From an uncultured Lachnospiraceae bacterium (GTDB taxonomy: Bacteria; Bacillota; Clostridia; Lachnospirales; Lachnospiraceae), in the NCBI GenBank assembly GCA_910578845.1, contig CAJTSL010000063.1, forward strand, positions 817 through 18,385: 17,569 bases of DNA, written 5' to 3'. Shown here one piece after another: positions 7,471-14,885 of this stretch. Within the stretch, counting starts at the first letter, position 1. The number at the start of each line of letters is the position of its first letter. A model generated the notes under the pieces. The model was not told where the DNA came from. It saw only the letters and a list, made by a program, of their open reading frames with translations, and did not search any database. The position numbers were made by a program, and so were the translations under genes.

Positions 7471-8606
7471 ATTCTAACACAAATGCACTTGGTATTATAT
7501 TTCCTAATAGTTATGATTCCTGGGTTTCGGAGTTAGTGAATGTGCGCCTGATGGCATCCATTCCGTTTGCCAGCCGTTACCGCCTGATTGACTTTATCTT
7601 ATCAAGTATGACCAATTGTGATATTGGCAATGTTTCTATCATGGTGAATAACAATTATCATTCTTTGATGGATCATCTTGGCTCAGGACGTGAATGGGAC
7701 CTTGTCCGTAAAAACGGCGGACTGAATATTTTCCCTCCTTTCGCAGAGAAAGATTCCAAGCCTTATGTCGGTCGTGTTGGGGCATTGGCAGGTATCCTGG
7801 ATTTCTTAAGGGACCAGAAAGAAGAATATGTCTTTATGACAGATACGAATATCGCTGTCAATTTTGATTTTAAGGCAATGCTCAAAACACATATTGAAAG
7901 CGGAGCAGACGTGACGATTGCATATAACGAGCAGGAACTGCCGGAATGTATCAAGCAGAACAGTTCTCCGAGCAAAGGCTTTTATTATACGTTTGATATT
8001 GAAGACAGTAAAGTGACCAAGATTTATGTAAACTCGAAAGAAAGCGGCGTCCAGAACTTCTCCATGAATATTTTCGTGCTGAAGAGAGATCTGTTAATAG
8101 ATTTGATCGATGAAGCTTTTGTCCATGGGCATCAGTATTTTGAGCGAGACATCCTGCTGCCTAAATTGAATCAATTGAAAGTATATGCATATAAGTGTGA
8201 AGGCTATATTGCACGTATCTGTGATTTGAAGAGCTATTACGATGAGAATATGAAACTGCTTGATGATTATAATCTCAATGCTTTATTCTCAGGCCCTTCG
8301 ATCTATACGAAGCTGCATGGAGGCAACCCGGCAAGATATATGGGAGGCTCGAAAGTGCAGGATGTGATGGCGGCTGATGGCTGTATCATAGAAGGAGAAG
8401 TAGAGAACAGTATTTTGTTCCGTAGCGTGAAGATCGCTAAAGGCGCGAAAGTGAAAAACTGTATTTTGATGCAGGGAACAGTCGTAGAAGCGGGAGCGGA
8501 TATTGAATATCTGGTGACCGATAAAAACGTTACGATCACGGCCGGGAAAGAAATGAAAGGAACGGATACGTTCCCGGTTTATATTTCGAAGTTCCAGACG
8601 GTATAG
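7464..8606 (+). CDS. glgD: Glycogen biosynthesis protein GlgD, non-catalytic ADP-glucose pyrophosphorylase subunit
   Basis: A 380-residue paralogue of GlgC. It keeps the overall fold, with MASIPFASRYRLIDFILSS (about 30-48) matching GlgC's PFGGKYRIIDFPLSN region and a C-terminal beta-helix. However, the nucleotide-binding GGxGxRL loop is replaced by IIFPNSYDSWVSELVNVR, and the GDxxxxxDY motif by FMTDTNIAVNFDF. This loss of catalytic motifs is characteristic of GlgD in Firmicutes. There GlgD is known to associate with GlgC as a poorly active or inactive partner that raises activity of the complex. The ATG at 7464 lies within the last codons of glgC, with AGGAGG at 7446-7451 about 12 bases upstream. 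No glgA, glgB or glgP follows. Confidence 0.94.
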   Translation: MVNSNTNALGIIFPNSYDSWVSELVNVRLMASIPFASRYRLIDFILSSMTNCDIGNVSIMVNNNYHSLMDHLGSGREWDLVRKNGGLNIFPPFAEKDSKPYVGRVGALAGILDFLRDQKEEYVFMTDTNIAVNFDFKAMLKTHIESGADVTIAYNEQELPECIKQNSSPSKGFYYTFDIEDSKVTKIYVNSKESGVQNFSMNIFVLKRDLLIDLIDEAFVHGHQYFERDILLPKLNQLKVYAYKCEGYIARICDLKSYYDENMKLLDDYNLNALFSGPSIYTKLHGGNPARYMGGSKVQDVMAADGCIIEGEVENSILFRSVKIAKGAKVKNCILMQGTVVEAGADIEYLVTDKNVTITAGKEMKGTDTFPVYISKFQTV

Positions 8607-8681
8607 GGCATTTTATCAGGAGCTTTTTGGGGTTCGCGTTGTGAACCAGCCTTCTTAACATAATTAGAGATCAGTGGATGA

Positions 8682-8730
8682 TGGCCGTATCGTGGCTTGG
8701 AATAGCCATGATACGGTCAGATTTTGTATT
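8682..8730 (+). terminator. Strong intrinsic terminator in the glgD-greA gap / greA leader
   Basis: Positions 8682-8697 pair with 8704-8719 over 16 bp, including two G-T wobbles (8684/8717 and 8692/8709), around a 6-base loop. The 3' arm runs into ATTTTGTATTTTT (8721-8733). This is a good Rho-independent terminator for transcripts coming from glgCD. It ends only a few bases before the greA ribosome site (AAAGGAG, 8734-8740). Any promoter for greA upstream of the hairpin must therefore be read through it, so it may also act as an attenuator. Confidence 0.8.
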
Positions 8731-8748
8731 TTTAAAGGAGTAATGGCC

Positions 8749-9252
8749 ATGCACAATGAATTGACGAAAAGCGATATTAAGAAAATGCAGGAGGAGATTG
8801 AACATCGCAAGACTGTAGTGCGCAAAGAGGCGTTAGAAGATGTGAAAGAGGCGCGGGCGCATGGAGATCTGAGCGAGAACTTTGAGTACCATGCGGCGAA
8901 GAAGGTGAAGAACCAGAATGAGAGCCGTATCCGTTACTTAGAGAGGATGATCAAGACCGCTGTGATTGTTTCCGACGAATCTGCGGAGGATGAGGTTGGC
9001 ATGAATAATACGGTGGAAGTCTATGTCGAGGAAGACGGCGTTACTGAGAAATATAAGCTCGTGACGACCGTGCGCGGCAATTCCCTAGAGGGGCTGATCA
9101 GCACGGAATCACCAATGGGCAAAGCGCTCTTAGGGCATAAGGTTGGCGAGAGAGTATATGTCGAGGTGAACGATGGCTATGGCTATTACGTTGTCATCCG
9201 TTCGATCGAGAATACAATAGATGACGGAACGGATAAATTGAGAAGTTTTTAA
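8749..9252 (+). CDS. greA: Transcription elongation factor of the GreA/GreB family
   Basis: A 167-residue Gre factor. These proteins enter the secondary channel of RNA polymerase and stimulate cleavage of backtracked RNA. The N-terminal coiled coil (about 5-75) carries the acidic tip in GDLSENFEYHAAK (39-51, with D40 and E43 as the Mg2+-coordinating residues). The C-terminal domain contains SPMGKALLGHKVGE (121-134) and ends in YVVIRSIE. The start was taken as ATG 8749, eight bases after AAAGGAG. The ATG at 8743 leaves only two bases, and the GTG at 8674 would translate through the terminator hairpin. At slightly over 160 residues it has normal family length, with a short acidic/basic tail (DDGTDKLRSF). 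The next gene begins 49 bases downstream with no terminator between, so the two are probably co-transcribed. It could be a second Gre paralogue rather than the sole GreA. Confidence 0.9.
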   Translation: MHNELTKSDIKKMQEEIEHRKTVVRKEALEDVKEARAHGDLSENFEYHAAKKVKNQNESRIRYLERMIKTAVIVSDESAEDEVGMNNTVEVYVEEDGVTEKYKLVTTVRGNSLEGLISTESPMGKALLGHKVGERVYVEVNDGYGYYVVIRSIENTIDDGTDKLRSF

Positions 9253-9301
9253 ACGAAATATCCGGGAAATAGGAAAATGAGATCAATAGGGAGAATAAAT
9301 T

Positions 9302-11176
9302 ATGGCATGGTATGATGAGGCAGTATTTTATCACATTTATCCTTTGGGATTGGCAGGAGCGCCGAAAGAAAATGCTTACGGAGAGCCGGTGAGCCGTCTT
9401 CGGGATTTGTTCCCATGGATTGCGCATGTGAAACAGATCGGCTGTAATGCGATCTATATAGGGCCGCTGTTCGAATCAGTGGGACATGGGTATGAGACGA
9501 CCGATTATAAGAAGTTAGACAGCCGGCTTGGCACAAATGAGGATTTGACGGAATTTGTGGGAAAGTGCCATGAGATGGGAGTGAAAGTCATCCTGGACGG
9601 TGTATTCAATCATACGGGGCGTGACTTTTTCGCGTTCCAGGATGTGAAGAAGAACAGGGAGGGCTCGCCATATAAAGATTGGTTCTGTCATGTGAACTTT
9701 GGCGGGAATAATGAATACAACGATGGGTTTTCTTATGAAAACTGGGGAGGTTATAACTTGTTGGTGAAACTGAACCAGAAAAACCCTGCCGTTAAGGATT
9801 ACATTTGTGATGTGGTACGTTTCTGGGCCAGTGAGTTTGACATTGACGGGATCCGCTTAGATGCAGCGGATGTGCTGGATTTTGATTATATGCAGGCGCT
9901 GCGCAGGGTGGCAAACGAAGTAAAGCCGGATTTCTGGCTGATGGGAGAAGTCATTCATGGTGATTATACGCGTTGGGCGAACGAAGGGACGCTGCATTCT
10001 GTCACCAATTATCATTTGCATAAAGCACTTTATTCGGGACACAATGACCATAATTATTTTGAAATCGCCCATACTGTGAAGAGGCTCTATGCACTTGGCG
10101 GGAACCGGCCAGATGGATTGAAGCTCTATAACTTCGTTGACAACCATGATGTGGAAAGGATTTATACGAAGCTAAATAACAAAGCACATTTTATGCCTGT
10201 ACACATATTGCTGTATACACTGCCGGGCATCCCGTCTATCTATTACGGTTCCGAATTTGGCATAGAGGGGAAAAAAGAGCGGTTTTCGGACGATTCTTTA
10301 AGGCCGGCTCTTTCTTTAGGCGATTATGAAAAGGCGATAGAACAGAATTCCTTTACCCGTTTGATTGCGGCTTTGGGGAAAACAAGACAGCACACGAAAG
10401 CGCTTTCTTACGGGGATTACAATGAACTGCTCCTGACAAACCGACAGTATGCGTTTTCGAGGAATTTCGGCGGGGAATCGGTTCTGGTCACGGTCAATAA
10501 CGATGAGAGCGATTTTGTGATGACATTGCCTGCCGGGAACTGCGCGGCGTATGTCGGCGCGCTGTCAGGGGAACACGTATCGGTTTCAGGCGGTCATATT
10601 GTGGTGAATGTAGCGGCGAACGGAGGGGAAATCTGGTTACCGGTACGGGAGGGGCAGGAAATGCCCGAGATGGAAGCCGTAGCCGCAGGACCTGTAGAAT
10701 TGCATGTCGAGGACGCAGTGGCAGAAGTTGCCGTAGAGAGGGCAGTCACGGAGCAGGCTGCAATGGCAGCGCATGAGCAGAAGTTGAGCGATACAGTGGC
10801 GGAGCAAGCGGCACAGGCGGCGGCAGCGCCACAAATGGCGGAGCAAGCGGCACAGATGGGGGCGGTAGCGCCACAAACGTCGGAGCAAGCGGCACAGGCG
10901 GCAGCAGCGCCACAAACGGCGGCGCAAGCGGCAGAGACGGCAGCAGTTGCGCCACAGACAGCAGAGCAAGTTGTGCAGATGGCGGCAGCGGATAGACAAA
11001 TGCCGGAGGCGGCAGGCCAGGAGGAAGCGTTTGAGAAAGGCAGGATTGCAGGGTTACAGGAAGCGATACTTGCCATCATGGAGAAGAACGGACCGGTTAC
11101 GGAGCAAATGCGCAAAGATGTTATGGATAATGTTTATCACGATTCGTTAATTAATTGGGTGAAGAGCTTCCGCTAA
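9302..11176 (+). CDS. Cytoplasmic GH13 alpha-amylase-family enzyme with Ala/Gln-rich repeat linker
   Basis: A 624-residue glycoside hydrolase of family 13. The four conserved regions are present: I DGVFNH (99-104), II GIRLDAADV (183-191, nucleophile D187), III GEV with acid/base E216, and IV FVDNHD (278-283, D283). The barrel begins at residue 1 (WYDEAVFYHIYPLG) with no signal peptide, so it should act inside the cell, probably on glycogen-derived or imported maltodextrins. The beta-sandwich after the barrel ends near residue 450. Residues 500-567 are five tandem 13-14-residue units of AEQAAQAAAAPQ type, followed by a 57-residue tail ending NVYHDSLINWVKSFR. This gives a length well above a minimal GH13 enzyme of about 450 residues. 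The start is ATG at 9302, eight bases after AGGGAG. It lies downstream of greA and near glgCD. The exact substrate specificity (alpha-amylase, neopullulanase or cyclomaltodextrinase) is not resolved. Confidence 0.92.
   Translation: MAWYDEAVFYHIYPLGLAGAPKENAYGEPVSRLRDLFPWIAHVKQIGCNAIYIGPLFESVGHGYETTDYKKLDSRLGTNEDLTEFVGKCHEMGVKVILDGVFNHTGRDFFAFQDVKKNREGSPYKDWFCHVNFGGNNEYNDGFSYENWGGYNLLVKLNQKNPAVKDYICDVVRFWASEFDIDGIRLDAADVLDFDYMQALRRVANEVKPDFWLMGEVIHGDYTRWANEGTLHSVTNYHLHKALYSGHNDHNYFEIAHTVKRLYALGGNRPDGLKLYNFVDNHDVERIYTKLNNKAHFMPVHILLYTLPGIPSIYYGSEFGIEGKKERFSDDSLRPALSLGDYEKAIEQNSFTRLIAALGKTRQHTKALSYGDYNELLLTNRQYAFSRNFGGESVLVTVNNDESDFVMTLPAGNCAAYVGALSGEHVSVSGGHIVVNVAANGGEIWLPVREGQEMPEMEAVAAGPVELHVEDAVAEVAVERAVTEQAAMAAHEQKLSDTVAEQAAQAAAAPQMAEQAAQMGAVAPQTSEQAAQAAAAPQTAAQAAETAAVAPQTAEQVVQMAAADRQMPEAAGQEEAFEKGRIAGLQEAILAIMEKNGPVTEQMRKDVMDNVYHDSLINWVKSFR
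10799..11002 (+). repeat. Five in-frame tandem repeats of 39-42 bp inside the GH13 gene
   Basis: The repeats encode five units: AEQAAQAAAAPQM, AEQAAQMGAVAPQT, SEQAAQAAAAPQT, AAQAAETAAVAPQT and AEQVVQMAAADRQM, with lengths 13, 14, 13, 14 and 14 residues. The DNA is GC-rich with GCGGAGCAAGCGGCACAG recurring nearly unchanged in units 1-3 and decaying in units 4-5, which suggests recent expansion at the 5' side. The protein would be an extended or helical low-complexity linker. Such repeats are prone to slippage, so copy number may differ between strains. Confidence 0.85.
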
Positions 11177-11224
11177 TCAGTGGCGGTATCATCTGCCTAT
11201 CATATGGATCCGATAAGGGGCGTT

Positions 11225-11290
11225 GCCGGTTTGTCCCGGCAGGCGTTTTGGGTAAGAAGGATGTCTTTCCTATGGGGAGGCATCCTTTTT
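11225..11290 (+). terminator. Terminator region after the GH13 gene
   Basis: Two hairpins follow the GH13 stop. The first is a small GCCGG/CCGGC stem (11225-11229 with 11236-11240). The stronger one pairs 11257-11270 with 11274-11287 (14 bp with three G-T wobbles) around a 3-base TAT loop, and its 3' arm runs into TTTTT (11286-11290). This separates the greA-GH13 unit from the downstream ATPase gene. Between 11291 and 11383 there is a possible promoter (TATAGA near 11333), but no -35 at standard spacing is convincing. Confidence 0.65.
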
Positions 11291-11383
11291 CAGCTTCACT
11301 TGGTATAACTTGGATGCGCCTGGCATAAGGTATAGAGACAAGAGCATGACAAGCTGTCAAACGCGCTTTAGGAGGAACAGGAT

Positions 11384-14164
11384 ATGTATGAAATGAAAAC
11401 AGCGGCAGAAACCGTCAGACTCTTAGAGTCCGACAGACAAAAAGGACTGGACAGGCGTGAGGCTTTAGACAGAGGGGGAAAGCAGGGGCCTAACCGGTTA
11501 AAGGAACAGGAGAAGAGAACGATCTGGCAGATGATCTTAGGACAGCTAAACGATCCGCTGATCCTTATCTTAATTGCGGCTATGGCCATTTCCGTTCTCT
11601 TAAAAGAAGTCGGCGATGCCGTAATAATCGTAACGGTCGTTGTTTTGAATGCAGTGATAGGCGTGATCCAGGAAGGGAAAGCCGGGAAGGCGGTTGAAGC
11701 GCTTAAGAAGATCTCGGCGCCACAGGCGGTGGTCGTCCGGGAAGGGAAAAGCATGAAAATATCCGCTGAGGAGCTGGTAGTAGGCGATATCGTATTGCTA
11801 GAAGCGGGGAATATGGTTCCCGCGGATCTGCGCTTGTTAGAGACGCAGGGGATCCAGATTGAAGAGTCTACCCTAACGGGAGAGTCTGCCCCGGTGGAGA
11901 AAAACGCAGATTATGTAGAAGCCATACAAGGAGATAACAGTTGTGAGAATATGGCGTATATGTCTACTTATGTGACGAGAGGAAGAGGAAAAGGAGTCGT
12001 CACGGCGATAGGCATGGACACCAGGATCGGGCATATTGCTAATATGCTCCATGAGTCGGGCGAGCGGCTGACGCCTTTACAGGTGAAATTGGGCGAGCTT
12101 GGAAAAGTGCTCAGCATATTAGCCGTAGCAGTGTGCGCGTTGTTATTCGTCATAGCTGTTCTGCAAAAGCGCAATATTGGGGAAATGTTATTGACGTCCG
12201 TCTCTCTGACCGTTGCAGCGGTACCGGAAGGGCTTCCGGCTATTGTCACGATCGTGCTGGCTCTTAGTGTATCACGTATGGTAAGGGCGAAGACAATTGT
12301 CCGTAAATTGTCTTCCGTAGAGACGCTTGGGGCGGTAGATGTCGTCTGCTCGGACAAAACAGGGACATTGACACAGAATCGGATGACAGTCACCGAATGC
12401 TATATTGATGGCAAAATGACAGAGAAAGAACGGCTTGCGCGCTTTTTCTCAGAGCCGGTGGCAGAAGACGTGGACAAGGGGTACACTGGCAAAGAACATT
12501 TCTTATTGGGGTGCGTTTTGTGTAATGACGGCGATGCATCCGGTGAGGACGAATTGGGCGATCCGACGGAAATGGCGCTGATCCATATGGCGAAGGGCAG
12601 CGGGATTGATATTGCCGCATTGCGGGAGCGTTTCCCGCGTAAAGACGAGAAGGGGTTTGATTCGGAGCGGAAAATGATGACGACGCTGCATCTTGCGGGC
12701 GGGCGCCAGGGGAACGGCAGGCTGACGGCATATTCGAAAGGCGCGGCGGAGAAAATATTGGAGCGGTGCCGCTACTTTTATCAGAACGGACGTAAATGTA
12801 CTCTGTATGAAAACGATAGGATTTCCCTGAATCATGTGCTGGAACAGTTGATGAACGAAGGCAGGCGGGTATTGGCGGTTGCCATGGAGCCTGACGGTAA
12901 GATGAACGAAACGGATATGGTGTTCCTTGGCTTTGTCAGCATGCAGGATCCGGTCAGGCGGGAAGCAGTAGAGGCTGTGGCAGAATTTAAGAAAGCGGGC
13001 GTGGAAACGGTCATGATCACCGGCGACCACCAGAATACGGCATTTTCCATTGCGAAGGAGTTAGGGATTGCTTCTGCTCCAAATGAATGCGCTTCCGGCA
13101 GGGATTTAGATGGTATGGAGAAACACGTTTTCCTGAGAAAATTGCCGGAGCTTAGAGTCTTCGCCAGGGTGACGCCGGAGCATAAAGTGAAAATCGTGGA
13201 AGGGTTCAAAGAACTCGGCAAGACAGTGGCAATGACCGGGGACGGCGTCAACGATGCGCCTTCGCTACAGGCGGCGGACATCGGGATCGCTATGGGCAAG
13301 AACGGTACGGACGTGGCGAGAAATGCAGCCGACTTCGTGCTGATGGATGATAACTTTGCAACGATACATCTGGCGATTAAAGAGGGCAGGGGCATTTATG
13401 AGAACATCAGGAAATCGGTTCTTTTCCTGCTATCGTCTAACCTGGGTGAGATCATGACGATGTTAGTCACCATCATTGCAGGATTTCCCAGTCCATTGAA
13501 AGCAAGCTTCATCCTCTGGATAAATTTGATTACGGACTCTTTGCCGGCGCTTGCGCTTGGCGTGGATGATAATGAAACGGATTTATTGATGAAAGAGGCG
13601 CCCAGGAGAAAGGGGGAATCGCTTTTCGCCAAAGGAGGGCTGCTTTGCGTGATCTGTTATGGGCTTGTCATAGGCGGCGTGAGCCTGGCAGCATTCTTAA
13701 AAGTGCCATATGATAGGCTGGTAATGGACAATCTTCCGGTTAGTTTACATAATATTGTAGAAAGCTATCAGATTTCTTCCGTTCTGGCAAAAGCACAGAC
13801 ACATGCCTTTACGGTGTTGGGGATGAGCCAGCTTTTCCATGCGATTGGCATGCGGGATGTGAACCGCTCCATTTTCCGTATGGACCATAAGAAGAACCCC
13901 TTTATGATATTGGCGCTGGTATTTGGGCTGTTCTTACAGTTCGCCGTAACGGAAATTGAGCCGCTTATTGCGTTATTTGGCACGGTAAAGCTGGATTTTA
14001 TGGAATGGCTCCAGCTCATGGCGCTTTCCCTGACACCAGTGATCGTCCATGAGCTTCTGGTGGCAGTTTATTATGGCGCTGGCAGGGGAGAGGCGCAAAA
14101 GGACGCGCAAGGGGAAGCTACAGGAGCGTTCCAAGCGCCAACAGCAGAAGAAACAGCCCACTGA
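11384..14164 (+). CDS. P2A-type calcium-transporting ATPase
   Basis: A 926-residue P-type ATPase that should pump Ca2+ out of the cytosol at the cost of ATP. The catalytic motifs are LTGES (164-168), DKTGT (324-328, phosphorylated D324), SKGA (451-454), TGDH (546-549) and TGDGVND (618-624). Transport-site residues match the SERCA-like class: PEGLP in M4 (281-285), SNLGE in M5 (N686, E689) and NLITD in M6 (N714, D718). The M5 Glu is the residue plasma-membrane Ca2+ pumps lack, so a two-site SERCA-like pump is possible, but the M8 position reads MSQLFHAIG (Gln where SERCA has Glu). The start is ATG at 11384, eight bases after AGGAGG (11370-11375). The last ~28 residues are a soluble Ala/Glu/Gln-rich tail whose DNA overlaps the convergent ytaF gene by 47 bp. 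Confidence 0.93.
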   Translation: MYEMKTAAETVRLLESDRQKGLDRREALDRGGKQGPNRLKEQEKRTIWQMILGQLNDPLILILIAAMAISVLLKEVGDAVIIVTVVVLNAVIGVIQEGKAGKAVEALKKISAPQAVVVREGKSMKISAEELVVGDIVLLEAGNMVPADLRLLETQGIQIEESTLTGESAPVEKNADYVEAIQGDNSCENMAYMSTYVTRGRGKGVVTAIGMDTRIGHIANMLHESGERLTPLQVKLGELGKVLSILAVAVCALLFVIAVLQKRNIGEMLLTSVSLTVAAVPEGLPAIVTIVLALSVSRMVRAKTIVRKLSSVETLGAVDVVCSDKTGTLTQNRMTVTECYIDGKMTEKERLARFFSEPVAEDVDKGYTGKEHFLLGCVLCNDGDASGEDELGDPTEMALIHMAKGSGIDIAALRERFPRKDEKGFDSERKMMTTLHLAGGRQGNGRLTAYSKGAAEKILERCRYFYQNGRKCTLYENDRISLNHVLEQLMNEGRRVLAVAMEPDGKMNETDMVFLGFVSMQDPVRREAVEAVAEFKKAGVETVMITGDHQNTAFSIAKELGIASAPNECASGRDLDGMEKHVFLRKLPELRVFARVTPEHKVKIVEGFKELGKTVAMTGDGVNDAPSLQAADIGIAMGKNGTDVARNAADFVLMDDNFATIHLAIKEGRGIYENIRKSVLFLLSSNLGEIMTMLVTIIAGFPSPLKASFILWINLITDSLPALALGVDDNETDLLMKEAPRRKGESLFAKGGLLCVICYGLVIGGVSLAAFLKVPYDRLVMDNLPVSLHNIVESYQISSVLAKAQTHAFTVLGMSQLFHAIGMRDVNRSIFRMDHKKNPFMILALVFGLFLQFAVTEIEPLIALFGTVKLDFMEWLQLMALSLTPVIVHELLVAVYYGAGRGEAQKDAQGEATGAFQAPTAEETAH

Positions 14165-14753
14165 GCCAGGAGAGGTCAACCGTGAATTTCTTCGAAAGGA
14201 GAACGCCTAACAAGAACCCGCCGCTAAAGAGCAGGAAATGAAAAAGCGCTGCGATAAAGAAGAAGCTAAGCAGGGAGGGAGCCTGGCAGGAAAAGGCCAT
14301 GCTGGCAAGGATGCTGTCTAGCGAGAGCGCCAGGCTCAAGAAAAAGGCTTCCTTGGCGCTTAGGACTTGCACGTCCTGTTTGTTGGCGTCTTCCGGGGAG
14401 AAATAAATCGTGAAAATGATATTGACCTGTTTGATCTTATAGGCAAAATTACCGACGCTGTGCGGATATTTTGCACATAAGTGCCGGATCAGGCTTTCTA
14501 AGAGCTTCTCGCAGGCGAGGATGAGTAACAGAAGGAAGGACAGGAGCGAGAATACAGAAGCCGGGAAGAAAGAGAAGAACAGGGAGCCGAGCTTTGTCAT
14601 GAGCGTAATGGAAACGGAAGGTATGAAGACGAGGAAAAGCGCGGCAAGCGGCTTAATATGGACTCTCGAAGCGCCATAAGATAATCCTGCGGTCAGTGAA
14701 TCAATGGAAACGGCGAGCATAAAAAGCAGCACAGGCATGATGTTTAGAGACAT
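14118..14753 (-). CDS. ytaF: YtaF/MntP-family membrane protein
   Basis: A 211-residue polytopic membrane protein with hydrophobic segments near 5-25, 36-52, 55-80, 135-155, 160-185 and 195-211. It shows the internal duplication of the MntP/YtaF family, with an Asp-containing motif in each half: LAVSIDSLTAGLSYG (13-27, D18) and LALSLDSILASMAF (141-154, D146). MntP proteins export Mn2+. YtaF is the sporulation-associated branch whose substrate is not settled, and the long loop with EDANKQDVQVLSAKEA (121-136) favours YtaF. The start is ATG at 14753, preceded by GAGGT six bases upstream. The 3' end overlaps the end of the Ca2+ ATPase gene tail-to-tail by 47 bp. Ion specificity is not established here. 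Confidence 0.85.
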   Translation of the reverse strand: MSLNIMPVLLFMLAVSIDSLTAGLSYGASRVHIKPLAALFLVFIPSVSITLMTKLGSLFFSFFPASVFSLLSFLLLLILACEKLLESLIRHLCAKYPHSVGNFAYKIKQVNIIFTIYFSPEDANKQDVQVLSAKEAFFLSLALSLDSILASMAFSCQAPSLLSFFFIAALFHFLLFSGGFLLGVLLSKKFTVDLSWLSGLFLLLLALGTLL

Positions 14754-14773
14754 AGTGCTACCTCGTGTCAGAT

Positions 14774-14801
14774 TTTGTATTATTAATTTATCATATGTAA
14801 A
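14774..14801 (-). promoter_or_regulatory. Candidate ytaF promoter
   Basis: On the minus strand, TTTACA (14801-14796) is followed after 16 bases by TACAAA (14779-14774), about 20 bases before the ytaF ATG and just upstream of its GAGGT ribosome site. The match is moderate, and no other pair in this 64-base stretch is better. Confidence 0.35.
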
Positions 14802-14811
14802 TCTTTTGAAA

Positions 14812-14840
14812 TTGACTGTACGCTCTTATGGAAAAATGAT
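14812..14840 (+). promoter_or_regulatory. Candidate promoter for the beta-CASP gene
   Basis: TTGACT (14812-14817) is followed after 17 bases by AATGAT (14835-14840). A better -10 hexamer, TATGAT (14840-14845), lies 22 bases from TTGACT, too far for a standard pair. Transcription would start near 14847, leaving a ~40-base leader with the GGAGGAGG ribosome site at 14871-14878. Confidence 0.45.
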
Positions 14841-14885
14841 ATGATAGTAGAGAAAGGATAAATCCTTTTGGGAGGAGGTCTGAAT

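Noticed and set aside
8674..8748. Upstream GTG start for greA
   Set aside because: It would translate through the terminator hairpin and add non-family residues. The AAAGGAG at 8734-8740 points to the ATG at 8749.
10799..11002. CRISPR-like array
   Set aside because: The repeats are in-frame coding units with no spacers between them, and no cas gene is present.
10594..11115. Minus-strand open frame of 173 codons rich in Ala and Cys across the GH13 repeats
   Set aside because: It is a by-product of the Ala/Gln codon repeats on the plus strand. It has no ribosome site or recognisable domain, and the plus-strand GH13 frame is certain.
11291..11383. Sigma-54-type or standard promoter for the Ca2+ ATPase gene
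   Set aside because: TTGGAT and TATAGA are only 15 bp apart and no -24/-12 GG/GC pair fits. Too weak to call.
12832..13395. Minus-strand 187-codon frame inside the Ca2+ ATPase gene
   Set aside because: It lies opposite the conserved TGDGVND region. It is a shadow frame with no start signal or family features.
14868..14885. TTG start for the beta-CASP gene
   Set aside because: It lies before the GGAGGAGG ribosome site and adds residues (GGGLN) that are simply the translated Shine-Dalgarno.
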